Assembly (NCBI GenBank): GCA_027592755.1
Contig: JAQCLE010000019.1
Span: 1-50,692 of the forward strand
DNA: 50,692 nucleotides
Source of the DNA: Bacteroidota bacterium
Lineage (GTDB): Bacteria > Bacteroidota > Bacteroidia > Cytophagales > Cyclobacteriaceae
Reading direction: 5' to 3'
Shown here: positions 9,056 to 17,711 of the stretch, in pieces
Layout: every line of letters starts with the position of its first letter
How positions within the stretch are numbered: the stretch's first letter is position 1
Notes under the pieces: generated by a model
Databases searched by the model: none
The model's input: only the letters and a program-made list of their open reading frames with translations
What the model was told of the DNA's origin: nothing
Translations under genes and position numbers: made by a program

Positions 9056-10396
9056 ATGAAACCATCCCTCCTCTTAAACATTATAATTTATATATTAGTC
9101 TTCACAGCTTGCGAGAAATTGCCAGATTCAAATCGCAAACCCAATGTCATCATTATTTACACCGATGACCAGGGCTCAATTGATATGAATTGCTATGGTG
9201 CATTTGATCTCTATACTCCTAATATGGATCTTCTTGCAGCCACGGGAGTCCGCTTTACCCAATTCTATGCTGCAGCTGCCGTTTGTTCTCCTTCGCGAGC
9301 AGCGCTACTAACAGGAAAAACACCCTTGGCGGCCGGCGCACCTGGAAATCTCCCATCCATAAAAGGTCGACCAGAAATGTCCACTGATCAGGTCACAATA
9401 GCTGAGGTATTTAAAGAAAATGGATACAGGACCGGCCATATTGGTAAATGGCACCTTGGCTATAGCAAAGAAACCATGCCCCTTGGACAGGGTTTTGACT
9501 ATTCCTTTGGTCACATGGGTGGATGCATCGATAATTACTCTCATTTCTTCTACTGGAACGGCCCCAATGTTCATGACCTCTGGGAAAATGGTGTTGAAGT
9601 ATGGCGGGAAGGTGAGTATTTCCAGGATTTGCTGGCTGAAAAAGTCAATGATTTTTTAGAAGAGAATCAGGACAGCTCCTTCTTCTTATATTATCCTGTT
9701 AACCTGCCACATTACCCTTTGCAAGGCGCTGCCAAATGGCGGGATTATTACAAAGACCTTGAAAGTCCCCGAAACATGTACGCTGCTGCGGTTTCAACAG
9801 TAGACGAACACATTGGCATTTTACTATCCAAACTTGACGAGCTTGGTTTACGGGAGAATACAATCATTATTTTGCAATCAGATCACGGTCATTCAATGGA
9901 AGTGAGAACTTTTAACGGTGGTGGCAACTCAGGTCCCTACCGCGGTGCAAAATTTTCATTGTTCGAAGGAGGTATCCGTGTACCTGCAATTATCAGCTGG
10001 CCCGGTAAAATTCCACAAAATGAAGTCAGGGATCAAATGGCAGTCAATGTCGACTGGTTTCCAACACTTCTGGACCTATGTGGCGTTAAATTCAAGGAAA
10101 ATCAATTTGAGGGCAAGAGTCTAAATCTCGTAATACAGGATAACAGCCCTTCTCCCCATGAGGTATTTTGGTGGTACACCAATAAGAACCAATGGGCGGT
10201 TAGACAGGGCGATTGGAAGTTGCTCAAGAATCCAATTGACCCATCAAACAAATCACCACTAGAGGAGAAGGATTCTGTTTTTCTTGTAAATCTTCAAAGT
10301 GATCCCGGTGAACTGAACAACCTGGCTTCTGAATTTCCAAAGAAGGTTGACCAATTGACGGAAGTTTACACCGATTGGTATGTAATGTTGGAATAA
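9056..10396 (+). CDS. Sulfatase (arylsulfatase-type lipoprotein)
   Basis: This 446-aa sulfatase has a lipoprotein signal (VFTAC, Cys19). The N-terminal metal-binding motif is YTDDQG (Asp37, Asp38). The modification motif CSPSRAALLTG starts at Cys77, the residue turned into formylglycine by a maturase. GKWHLG follows at about 131-136. The second metal motif, QSDHGHSME, comes later. It should cleave sulfate esters, probably on polysaccharides, at the outer membrane or periplasm. The maturase is not in this window. It stands alone between the decayed cassette and the cold-shock gene. Another sulfatase is at 46038-47450, but the two are not close copies. Substrate unknown. Confidence 0.92.
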   Translation: MKPSLLLNIIIYILVFTACEKLPDSNRKPNVIIIYTDDQGSIDMNCYGAFDLYTPNMDLLAATGVRFTQFYAAAAVCSPSRAALLTGKTPLAAGAPGNLPSIKGRPEMSTDQVTIAEVFKENGYRTGHIGKWHLGYSKETMPLGQGFDYSFGHMGGCIDNYSHFFYWNGPNVHDLWENGVEVWREGEYFQDLLAEKVNDFLEENQDSSFFLYYPVNLPHYPLQGAAKWRDYYKDLESPRNMYAAAVSTVDEHIGILLSKLDELGLRENTIIILQSDHGHSMEVRTFNGGGNSGPYRGAKFSLFEGGIRVPAIISWPGKIPQNEVRDQMAVNVDWFPTLLDLCGVKFKENQFEGKSLNLVIQDNSPSPHEVFWWYTNKNQWAVRQGDWKLLKNPIDPSNKSPLEEKDSVFLVNLQSDPGELNNLASEFPKKVDQLTEVYTDWYVMLE

Positions 10397-10526
10397 ACTC
10401 TAATATGCTTTCAACAGATCATTTATCCGAATGCTTCATCTTACGAATTGACAGTACCAGCGTCATAGGAATAATCCTCCAAAACGTAATCTTAGATGGC
10501 TTAATCTTATATTCATAAACTTCTAT

Positions 10527-10534
10527 TAGATTTG
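10527..10534 (+). promoter_or_regulatory. -7 promoter element of the cold-shock gene
   Basis: TAGATTTG is a perfect TAnnTTTG match, 100 bases before the start codon at 10635. No clear -33 element was seen. It implies a leader of roughly 90 bases, long for this genome. Confidence 0.4.
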
Positions 10535-10540
10535 CAGATG

Positions 10541-10634
10541 TTCTTGTTCATTTTGTTTCGGGCAAAGAGACAGGCATTTTCGGCAGTTTTGCCAGGTTGT
10601 ATCAATAAATTCATTATCAAAGCAATTCCGATTT
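10541..10634 (+). promoter_or_regulatory. Probable structured 5' leader of the cold-shock gene
   Basis: Between the promoter element and the start codon lies a leader with a possible stem: GGCAAA (10561-10566) pairs with TTTGCC (10588-10593). Cold-shock genes often have long leaders whose folding controls translation at low temperature. That this is such a leader is inference from position and the stem. Confidence 0.3.
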
Positions 10635-11090
10635 ATGGGCAGATCGCAAGAAACCTTCAACAAAAAAGAAGTTAGAAACAAAAAAGATAAGAAGAGAAAA
10701 GATAAGGAAGCAAAAAGGCTTGCCAGGAAAGATATTGAGAAAACAAGTAATCTGGAAGACATGATGGCCTATGTTGATGAAAATGGAATGATCACTTCAA
10801 CTCCTCCCGATCCAACCAAAAAGAAGAAGATTTTTAAATCAGAAGATATAGCCATAAGTATACCCAAGTTAGACCCCAGTTTAAAAGCAGATCCAAAAAG
10901 AAAAGGAATCGTAACCTTTTTCAATGATTCAAAAGGCTTTGGTTTTATAAAGGATTCTGAATCACAGGAAAGCGTTTTTGTTCACATCAATAATACCCTT
11001 GAAGAAATTAAGGAGAACAATGTCGTCAACTTTGAAGTTGAAATGGGGCCTAAAGGGCCAACTGCCACGAAAGTGAAGCTTCTGAAGTAG
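10635..11090 (+). CDS. Cold-shock domain protein with Lys/Arg-rich N-terminal extension
   Basis: This 151-aa protein has a C-terminal cold-shock domain (about 88-150) with RNP1 KGFGFI (100-105) and RNP2 VFVHI (114-118), which bind single-stranded RNA or DNA. The first 40 residues are extremely basic (repeated KK, RK and AKRLARKD) and a Pro/Lys linker joins the two parts. Plain CspA proteins are only about 65-70 residues, so this is an extended form; Bacteroidetes often carry such versions. The basic tail probably adds RNA affinity (inference). It converges on the RhlE helicase gene 33 bases away, a pairing that fits RNA unfolding at low temperature. Confidence 0.88.
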   Translation: MGRSQETFNKKEVRNKKDKKRKDKEAKRLARKDIEKTSNLEDMMAYVDENGMITSTPPDPTKKKKIFKSEDIAISIPKLDPSLKADPKRKGIVTFFNDSKGFGFIKDSESQESVFVHINNTLEEIKENNVVNFEVEMGPKGPTATKVKLLK

Positions 11091-11123
11091 GATGCTACCC
11101 TAATACACTAATACCTATTCGCC

Positions 11124-12395
11124 TCAGTATCTTTTACTGCTACCTGAATTGGAATAATACTTTCTGGGTCTTTTGCTTTTATTAGCGCTACCGTTAGCAT
11201 CTGTGCCCCTATTTGGTCTAAATTGAGCTTTTCTTGGCTCTTCTCTCCTGCTTTCAGTTTCAGTATTGGGTTCGTAACCTGGTAAAATTTCAGCTGGTAA
11301 AGTATACCCCAGTAACTTCTCTATCCCGCTGAGATACTCCATCTCATCCTGACTGACCAAAGATATGGCTTCTCCTCGTGCCCCTGCCCTGCCCGTTCGA
11401 CCGATTCTGTGTACATAGTCTTCAGCTACATTAGGCATCTCAAAATTGATCACATGAGGCAATAATGGAATATCCAATCCACGGGCTGCAATGTCCGTTG
11501 CAACCAACACCCTCACTGTTCCATTTTTGAAACCATGTAAAGCACTGGTTCTGGCACCCTGACTCTTATTTCCATGTATCGCAGAAGCCGGAATATTGCT
11601 TTTAGACAACTTCTCACTCAGTCGATTGGCACCGTGTTTTGTTCTTGTGAAAATCAATACTTGTTTCCAATCTCCTTCTGATATCAACTTTGCAACCAAT
11701 GCTGGTTTTCTTCCTTTATCAACCCGATATGCTTTTTGATTGATCTTTTCAACGGCAGTATTCTCCGGTGTAGCTGCCACTAAAACTGGATTATTTAGAA
11801 ATCCTGAGGCCAGTTCTTTAATTTCTTTGGAAAAAGTAGCTGAAAACAACAAATTCTGCCTTTTGGCTGGCATCAGGTTGAGTATCTTCTTGATATCCCT
11901 CAGAAAGCCCATGTCCAACATGCGATCGGCTTCATCCAAAACTAAAATTTCAATATTTGCTAAAGAAAGTGCCCTCTGGTTCTGCAAATCAAGTAATCGT
12001 CCCGGGGTTGCAACCAATAAATCCACACCCTGCCTCAAGCTGGCGATCTGAGGATTCTGATTCACCCCTCCAAATATCACTGCTGATCTGAAATCGAGGA
12101 ATTCACTATAAGTTTTGACATCTTCGAATACCTGGGCTGCTAATTCCCTTGTAGGAGTCAATACCAATGCTCGAACAGGCCTTCTTCCTGAATTTTGCCC
12201 ACGTGATAATATTTGCAACATCGGTAAAGTAAAACCTGCGGTCTTGCCTGTGCCTGTTTGCGCTGATCCTAATACATCTTTTCCTTCTAAAATTACCGGA
12301 ATCGCATTTACCTGTATTGCTGTAGGTTCTGTGTGTCCTTTTTTGCTGATCGCTTTCAACAAGGCATCGGACAAGCCTAAAGATTCAAATGACAT
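11124..12395 (-). CDS. rhlE: DEAD-box ATP-dependent RNA helicase, RhlE type
   Basis: This 423-aa helicase has all core motifs: Q motif (GHTEPTAIQ, about 20-28), Walker A AQTGTGKT (45-52), PTRELAAQ (81-88), DEAD (154-157), SAT (185-187), [12 protein letters not shown] and [10 protein letters not shown]. The C-terminal tail (from about 385) is Arg/Lys/Asn-rich with low complexity, as in the RhlE group. It unwinds RNA duplexes using ATP and commonly acts in ribosome assembly, RNA decay and cold growth. It is transcribed towards the cold-shock gene and has its own promoter element at 12450-12457. The assignment to RhlE rather than another DEAD-box subgroup rests on overall similarity and tail type. 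Confidence 0.92.
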   Translation of the reverse strand: MSFESLGLSDALLKAISKKGHTEPTAIQVNAIPVILEGKDVLGSAQTGTGKTAGFTLPMLQILSRGQNSGRRPVRALVLTPTRELAAQVFEDVKTYSEFLDFRSAVIFGGVNQNPQIASLRQGVDLLVATPGRLLDLQNQRALSLANIEILVLDEADRMLDMGFLRDIKKILNLMPAKRQNLLFSATFSKEIKELASGFLNNPVLVAATPENTAVEKINQKAYRVDKGRKPALVAKLISEGDWKQVLIFTRTKHGANRLSEKLSKSNIPASAIHGNKSQGARTSALHGFKNGTVRVLVATDIAARGLDIPLLPHVINFEMPNVAEDYVHRIGRTGRAGARGEAISLVSQDEMEYLSGIEKLLGYTLPAEILPGYEPNTETESRREEPRKAQFRPNRGTDANGSANKSKRPRKYYSNSGSSKRY

Positions 12396-12449
12396 ATAAA
12401 TTGTTTATGAGATGACAATCTATTCAAATGTCATTTCTGAATTAAGCTG

Positions 12450-12457
12450 CAAAGGTA
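12450..12457 (-). promoter_or_regulatory. -7 promoter element of rhlE
   Basis: Read on the minus strand this is TACCTTTG, a perfect TAnnTTTG match, 54 bases before the rhlE start. A short ATGACA/TGTCAT inverted repeat (on the minus strand) lies in the leader between promoter and gene. No good -33 element was found. Confidence 0.45.
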
Positions 12458-12576
12458 TACCTAATTTTATGAAACACTCTTTTCTTTCCTATTATCCATT
12501 AAGGAGCCATAAATGGGGTGATGGCTAATAGTTAATGTCCAGCAGTCGTACTATTTTAACCTCCAGATAAGTAGAC

Positions 12577-13149
12577 ATGAGCGATTTATACATTGAGGGA
12601 CAAGTATTTGATCGAGACGACTTCTCTAAAAGAGGACTTGAACAAGGTGAATATGAGAACTGTTCCTTCAATGATTGTATTCTTTCAAATGCTGATTTGA
12701 AAGGTTCAAACTTTATAGCATGTGAATTTAAGAATTGTGATCTGAGTACTGCAAAAATCATAAACACAGCGTTCAGGGAGATAAAATTTAAGAACTGTAA
12801 GATGCTCGGATTGCACTTTAATACTTGCAATCCATTCCTATTCTCGGCTGAGTATGAAAGTTGCCAGTTGAACTTATCATCTTTCTACAAATGCTCATTG
12901 AAGAATACCATCTTCGAGAAATGTAGTCTAAATGAAGTTGATTTTGCAGAGTCCGATCTAACCAGTTCCACGTTCAATAACTGTGATCTTATTGGTGCTA
13001 CTTTTGAGCATACAATTCTAGAAAAAGCTGATTTTAGAATGGCCTATAATTTCCTGATTAATCCCGAAACTAATCGAATCAAAAAAGCCAAATTCTCAAT
13101 GGCCGGTGTTGCTGGACTATTGTCTAAATATGATATCGAAATAGAGTAA
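12577..13149 (+). CDS. Pentapeptide-repeat protein (Qnr/McbG-like fold)
   Basis: The 190-aa protein is made almost entirely of A(D/N)Lxx-type pentapeptides, such as CSFNDCILSNADLKGSNF and VDFAESDLTSSTFNNCDL. These form a right-handed quadrilateral beta-helix. A less regular stretch near residues 85-95 may be a loop or kink between two coils. The C-terminus (DFRMAYNFLINPETNRIKKAKF) resembles the ending of many Qnr/McbG-like proteins. Some relatives mimic DNA and protect gyrase, but most have no known role, so no function is claimed. No signal peptide is seen, so it is cytoplasmic. It is a single gene with short gaps on both sides. Confidence 0.85.
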   Translation: MSDLYIEGQVFDRDDFSKRGLEQGEYENCSFNDCILSNADLKGSNFIACEFKNCDLSTAKIINTAFREIKFKNCKMLGLHFNTCNPFLFSAEYESCQLNLSSFYKCSLKNTIFEKCSLNEVDFAESDLTSSTFNNCDLIGATFEHTILEKADFRMAYNFLINPETNRIKKAKFSMAGVAGLLSKYDIEIE

Positions 13150-13190
13150 GAAGCTGTATTATTGATCTATATTCTTTTCAGATTTAAGAC

Positions 13191-14120
13191 ATGAACAAAT
13201 ACTTATCTTTCGCTTTCACCTTAGTTGCCCTCTCGGGATGTGTAAAAAATGAACCAGACGTCTATCTCTTCTCCTTTTTTCAAGGCAATGGTGAGGATGG
13301 CCTTCACCTGGCCTACAGTGAAGATGCGCTGAATTGGTCAGCGCTCAATAATAATAAGTCAGTTCTGACCCCAACGGTTGGTGGAGACAAATTGATGCGT
13401 GATCCATGCATTATCAAGGGAGGTGATGGCAAGTTTCACATGGTATGGACTGTAAGTTGGAATGAAAGAGGTATTGGCTATGCTAATTCTAAAGATCTGA
13501 TCAATTGGTCAGAACAAAAGTTCATTCCCGTGATGCAACATGAAGCCGGTGCCAGGAATTGTTGGGCTCCTGAGCTGTTTTATGATGAGGAAAATGAGCA
13601 ATACTTGATTTACTGGGCGACAACAATTACGGGCAGGTTTCCCGAAACCGACTCAACAGCAGAAAGTGGATACAACCACCGCATGTACTATACTACAACC
13701 CAGAATTTTATCGATTTTGAGGAAACAAGGGTTTTCTATGACATGGGTTTTAATGTGATAGATGCCACCATACAAAAAGCAAACAACAGGTATGTTATGT
13801 TTCTAAAGAATGAAACCCTCGTTCCGAGGCCTGAAAAAAACATAAGAATGGCTACCAGCACGGAACTTTTGGGTAACTATTCAGAGGCTACAGCACCCAT
13901 CACCACAAACTGGGTTGAAGGGCCAACTGCAATAAAAACAGAAAAAGGATGGGTTGTGTATTTTGACCAATACAGAGATCACAAAATGGGTGCAGTGCTT
14001 TCAGAGGACTTGGAGCAATGGACCGACATTTCTGATCAAATACATTTCCCCGATGGAACGAGGCATGGGTCTGTATTGAAAGTCAAGCAGGGTGTTTTGG
14101 ATGTATTGCTAACCCATTGA
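13191..14120 (+). CDS. Glycoside hydrolase family 43-like lipoprotein
   Basis: This 309-aa protein has a lipoprotein signal (ALSGC, Cys17) and a five-bladed beta-propeller layout of the GH43/GH117 type. Candidate catalytic residues are in the right order: Asp71 in MRDPCI (general base), Asp191 in NVIDATI (pKa modulator), and Glu243 in VEGPTAI (general acid). The WAPELFYD motif (126-133) is typical of the clan. It is likely to cleave arabinose-, xylose- or galactose-containing glycans at the cell surface. No partner lyase or SusCD pair is beside it. The substrate is uncertain, and small propellers of this group are hard to tell apart. Confidence 0.75.
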   Translation: MNKYLSFAFTLVALSGCVKNEPDVYLFSFFQGNGEDGLHLAYSEDALNWSALNNNKSVLTPTVGGDKLMRDPCIIKGGDGKFHMVWTVSWNERGIGYANSKDLINWSEQKFIPVMQHEAGARNCWAPELFYDEENEQYLIYWATTITGRFPETDSTAESGYNHRMYYTTTQNFIDFEETRVFYDMGFNVIDATIQKANNRYVMFLKNETLVPRPEKNIRMATSTELLGNYSEATAPITTNWVEGPTAIKTEKGWVVYFDQYRDHKMGAVLSEDLEQWTDISDQIHFPDGTRHGSVLKVKQGVLDVLLTH

Positions 14121-14182
14121 TGCGTCACAATTTATAATCGCCTGGCTGTCTTTCATCGAGATAATTCTTATCCGTATTGACT

Positions 14183-14196
14183 GTTATACGTATAAC
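14183..14196. promoter_or_regulatory. Perfect 14-bp palindrome before the DUF302 gene
   Basis: GTTATACGTATAAC is a perfect palindrome 26 bases before the start codon at 14223. Its place suggests an operator for a dimeric regulator. No regulator gene is adjacent. Confidence 0.35.
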
Positions 14197-14222
14197 TAAT
14201 CAACTCCAAATTAAAAGAGATA

Positions 14223-14618
14223 ATGATGAGCTATTCATTCGATAAAGTATTAAAAAGCAAAAGCTTCGATGAAGCAATTGAACAAGTTACAGTTGAATTA
14301 AAAAACGAGGGATTCGGTGTTCTGACTGAAATTGATGTGAAGGAAACCCTGAAAAAGAAAATTGATGTTGACTTCAGGAAATATAAGATTCTGGGCGCTT
14401 GTAATCCCCATTTCGCTTACAAGGCCTTACAAAGTGAAGACAAAATAGGCGCCCTCCTTCCGTGTAGTGTCATTGTACAGGAACATGACAATGGATCTAT
14501 AGAAGTTTCAGCCGTTGACCCCGTCGCCTCTATGAGTGCTGTTCAAAATGAGACCTTAGGAGACATTGCACTTGAGGTTCAGCAAAAGCTCAAACAGGTT
14601 ATTGATAACCTCAATTAA
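14223..14618 (+). CDS. DUF302 family protein
   Basis: This 131-aa cytoplasmic protein matches DUF302: the fold opens with the pattern FDEAIEQVTVELKNEGFGVLTEIDV, then DFRKYKILGACNPHFAYKAL and LLPCSVIVQE. Cys residues in GACNP and LPCSV are typical of the family. Its biochemical role is unknown, and relatives are often stress- or metal-linked. Two ATG codons in a row (14223 and 14226) are possible starts; a purine-rich AAAAGAGA sits just upstream. A perfect palindrome lies before the gene. Confidence 0.85.
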   Translation: MMSYSFDKVLKSKSFDEAIEQVTVELKNEGFGVLTEIDVKETLKKKIDVDFRKYKILGACNPHFAYKALQSEDKIGALLPCSVIVQEHDNGSIEVSAVDPVASMSAVQNETLGDIALEVQQKLKQVIDNLN

Positions 14619-14708
14619 TAGACTGGTAACGGGTCTGGGACAAAAACGGCGCTTAAAAACAAAGTCATGTTTCTTGGAACATATTTATCAATATCGTTGC
14701 TAATCTGC

Positions 14709-14728
14709 TATAAAATGTGTATTTTATA
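14709..14728. promoter_or_regulatory. Inverted repeat before the YtxH-like gene
   Basis: TATAAAAT and ATTTTATA face each other across a four-base spacer, forming an 8+4+8 palindrome 41 bases before the start at 14770. It may be an operator or simply AT-rich promoter DNA. Confidence 0.25.
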
Positions 14729-14769
14729 ATAATTCAAAGTTTCTGTATAACTATTTAAAAAATGATTTT

Positions 14770-15064
14770 ATGACAACTAAAAAAAATGAAAATGAAGCTA
14801 ATCAGCCTAAAAAATCAAAGAAATCGGGCGGAACGGCTTTAAAAGTGGCTGGCGGCGTATTAGCCGGAGCAGCAGCAGGTGCTTTGACAGCTGTACTTCT
14901 AGCACCTGACAGCGGAAAAAACACACGAAAGAAGATTGCTGATATCTAAAAAGGCTGTTTCTGATGCTAAGGGAAAAGTTTCCGATGTGAAGGGAAAAGT
15001 TTCCGATACCATAAAAAACATGACCACTCCACTTAAAAAGGAAAACGAGAAGGAGAAAAAATAG
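14770..15064 (+). pseudogene. YtxH-domain stress protein gene with a one-base frameshift
   Basis: The start encodes a Lys-rich leader, then a Gly/Ala-rich hydrophobic segment (VAGGVLAGAAAGALTAVLL) and the YtxH hallmark APDSGKNTRKKI. An extra base at about 14944 then gives a premature TAA (14947-14949) after 59 residues. In the shifted frame the reading continues from SKKAVSD to a TAG at 15062-15064 and holds two exact 7-residue units (KGKVSD plus one residue). Repaired, the protein would be about 97 aa, normal for YtxH-like small membrane stress proteins. A single-base lesion could be a read error, so pseudogene status is not certain. The 59-aa product still has its membrane segment. Confidence 0.75.
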
Positions 15065-15144
15065 CCTTAATCAATTCGATATCTGTTACTCTTATTAGTA
15101 TGTCTAATTATCAGTTGATATTCCATAATTAACTTTGTAATAAA

Positions 15145-16056
15145 TCACTTCAATTGATCATTTTTTTTGGAGAAAATCCATGGCAACAACTCAGGCTCTT
15201 TCCATGCCATCCTGAAAGCGGGTGAATGCTCCACATCCGGGTATTCGGTATATTGAACGTTAGCGCCAGCTTCTTTTAGTAGCTTGTACATGGTGCGAGA
15301 GCCCTCAACAGGATTCGACTTGTCTGCACCACCGTGAAATATCCAAAAAGGTATGTGCTTGACTTTTTCAATAATTGAAGTATCAGAAAACCCTGCCATG
15401 GGCACTGCTGCGGCAAAGAGGTCTGGTCTTCTTCCAACATATTCCCAGGTGCCAAAACCACCCATGGAAATACCGGTGATGTAAACCCTGCCTTTATCAA
15501 TCTTGTAGTTCTTCAAAATGGATTCAATTAATTCTAAAACTGCGAAACCAGATTCTGAAGGATTATCCGTCATGGTATAAGAGCCATCTTTTCCCAAACC
15601 TTCAAATGGTGTCTCAGGGGTATTTCCAACCCATTTGGCCCATTCTTCATTGATCGTCTTGTCAGAGCACTGAGGTACCAACACAATGCTTGGATATTTG
15701 TTTTGCATGTTCGGTGAAGCAATGGAATTTGTGCCATTGAAAAGCGGGAGTTTATTGTAAACCTCCGGGCGATTATCAGTTCCCCTGTCTCCTCTTCCAT
15801 GCAAATGGACCAACAAGGGTATTTCCTCATTGCCATTATAGGAAGGTGAAATGAATAATCGATACGGTAACTTTAAACCATTGCTCGAGAGGAAGTCTTT
15901 CCTCACCATAACACTGTCGAGGTTCTGGTCGAGCCATTCCTGGATTTGTTCGGGGGTTAATTCAACGAATTCTTCAGTAGCGTTCGTGTCGCCCTTTTTC
16001 CCTGAACATTGAAATAGTATAACTGAAATGATTAAGCACAAAAACAACTGTTTCAT
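15145..16056 (-). CDS. Secreted alpha/beta-hydrolase, esterase-type lipoprotein
   Basis: This 303-aa protein has a lipoprotein signal (LFQC, Cys17). A complete alpha/beta-hydrolase triad is visible: nucleophile Ser197 in GISMGG, Asp245 in HGGADKSNP and His277 in VEHSPAF. HLHGRGDRG (85-92) forms the oxyanion region. The fold matches the PHB-depolymerase/feruloyl-esterase-like phospholipase/carboxylesterase group. It may remove acyl or acetyl groups from polysaccharides or act on small esters. The neighbouring hydrolases and lyases favour a carbohydrate role (inference). It converges with the YtxH-like gene and has its own intergenic space upstream. Confidence 0.85.
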   Translation of the reverse strand: MKQLFLCLIISVILFQCSGKKGDTNATEEFVELTPEQIQEWLDQNLDSVMVRKDFLSSNGLKLPYRLFISPSYNGNEEIPLLVHLHGRGDRGTDNRPEVYNKLPLFNGTNSIASPNMQNKYPSIVLVPQCSDKTINEEWAKWVGNTPETPFEGLGKDGSYTMTDNPSESGFAVLELIESILKNYKIDKGRVYITGISMGGFGTWEYVGRRPDLFAAAVPMAGFSDTSIIEKVKHIPFWIFHGGADKSNPVEGSRTMYKLLKEAGANVQYTEYPDVEHSPAFRMAWKEPELLPWIFSKKNDQLK

Positions 16057-16152
16057 AGGTTGGTCTGGTTAAATAATTAATTCGTTCGAATAGCAATACC
16101 TAAGATAAGGGATTCAATGGGAATTGAACCGGTATCACATTTTATTAACCGT

Positions 16153-17709
16153 CTAATTCAACTTCACCACACCAACTGTTCTTCGAGTGCTCTCACTTTG
16201 CATTAGCACATAATAATTCCCAGCTGGTAGTTCACGCGTGTTCCACTGTAAAGATTGATTGCCATGAGCCAGAACACCAGAAAAAATATGACCTACCGGT
16301 CGACCAAGCATATCGATCGCTTCAATCTTCATGGGGGCTCCACTTGAAATGAAATCTATTGTTGCCATTTCAGCTACAGGATTCGGATAAACCTTCAACC
16401 GGCTTTGTTCAACATCTGGCCTGACAGCGGTAATGACGTCTTCCCCTATGATAGGCAGCGTACTGAAATCGCTCATCAACACGCTGGCCCTGTCTTGTAA
16501 TTGCATGCCAAACCATTGCTCAAGAACAGAACCATAAACCTGGCGAAAATCAAATTGCCATGGAAGGTTATCTTTAAAAGTCGCAGCGGCTGGTATTACC
16601 GGGTTGGTGCCCAGGACACCCTTCTCCACTTGATTACCAAAAACAAAAAGTGGTGCCGCAGCGCCGTGATCCGTGCCCAGGCTGGCGTTTGATATAATTC
16701 TTCTACCAAATTCAGAAAAAGTCATCCCCAGAACATTATCACCAAGACCCATGAATTCGATATCATTCATGAAAGCTTTCACAGCATTGTCAAGATCGGC
16801 AAGCAAAGAGGCATGTTCCCCAAGTGTATGATCTGATGCCATCACCTGGGCGGCATGCGTATCAAAACCGCCAAGACGAACCATGTAAAGTGGTGTTTTT
16901 AAGCCACCGGAAATTAAACGGGCTACAATTTTCAACTGTTGAGCAAGCTCATTGTTATCCGGATAATGTTGCTGAGACGTTACCTTGTTAGCAGCTTGCT
17001 TCACTACCTCACCATACAACTGGGATTGTCGGGCAGTGAGCCTGATATGCTTCAATTTATCTCCGGCATAGGTATCGGGTGATTCTTCTTCCACATTATC
17101 TATTAGTTCGTGAAAAGAGGTGGGATCTTTTAAGACCATGCTCATTGATGTGGCGGGGCCTTGAAAAAGCATTGAAGAGCCATAGCCAATTTCAATTGAC
17201 AAGGGATCTGGGTCTGTGGCATTCGGAAATCCTTCCGGATAATCAGGGTACTCGTGATTGAGATACCTCCCGGGCCAGCCACTGCTTACCAATTGATCTG
17301 AATCAGATCCACTCATCCAAATATCCGTGGAACGAAAATGTGAGTAGTTCTGCTCTGGGTATCCTACCGATTGAATTATTTTCAATTTGCCTTCTTTGTA
17401 CAAAGTGCTGAACCCATCCAATGCGGGATGAAATGCAAGTTCGGTTCCTGATATTGGTAGTAGTTTGTTCTCCGGAAGGATAACATGGGGTCGTACAAGA
17501 TTGAGGGCTGATAGCTGATCCAGAGGGATAACAGTATTCAAACCATCATTTCCACCCTGGAGATAAATCAAAACAAGCACTTTGCCTGATTCTGCCTGGG
17601 CACGAAGAAATGAAGAGAAACGTCGGGAAGATGTAAAGCCAAATGACCCCATGACAGCCGGTGCGGCTAAGGCATGTGATGCTCGATGTAAAAATGTTCT
17701 TCGCTTCAT
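16153..17709 (-). CDS. DUF1501 protein with Tat-type signal and T9SS sorting domain
   Basis: The 518-aa protein begins KRRTFLHRASHALAAPAV, a twin-arginine-type signal. It then shows the DUF1501 core (LIYLQGGNDGLNTVIPLD, FSEFGRRI, GTDHGAA), a relative of alkaline-phosphatase/sulfatase folds. The last 80 residues are a type A T9SS sorting domain (KVYPNPV..., IDMLGRPV, LPAGNYYVLM). It should therefore cross the inner membrane folded and then be secreted or attached to the surface by T9SS. DUF1501 genes are regularly paired with DUF1800 genes, as here (2 bases downstream of its stop). The pair's activity is unknown. Confidence 0.9.
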   Translation of the reverse strand: MKRRTFLHRASHALAAPAVMGSFGFTSSRRFSSFLRAQAESGKVLVLIYLQGGNDGLNTVIPLDQLSALNLVRPHVILPENKLLPISGTELAFHPALDGFSTLYKEGKLKIIQSVGYPEQNYSHFRSTDIWMSGSDSDQLVSSGWPGRYLNHEYPDYPEGFPNATDPDPLSIEIGYGSSMLFQGPATSMSMVLKDPTSFHELIDNVEEESPDTYAGDKLKHIRLTARQSQLYGEVVKQAANKVTSQQHYPDNNELAQQLKIVARLISGGLKTPLYMVRLGGFDTHAAQVMASDHTLGEHASLLADLDNAVKAFMNDIEFMGLGDNVLGMTFSEFGRRIISNASLGTDHGAAAPLFVFGNQVEKGVLGTNPVIPAAATFKDNLPWQFDFRQVYGSVLEQWFGMQLQDRASVLMSDFSTLPIIGEDVITAVRPDVEQSRLKVYPNPVAEMATIDFISSGAPMKIEAIDMLGRPVGHIFSGVLAHGNQSLQWNTRELPAGNYYVLMQSESTRRTVGVVKLN

Positions 17710-17711
17710 GA

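Noticed and set aside
9308-9574. Many antisense frames inside large genes (for example opposite the sulfatase, FeoB and the large lipoprotein)
   Set aside because: They have no ribosome-binding site, signal or recognisable domain and vanish when the real gene on the other strand is accepted.
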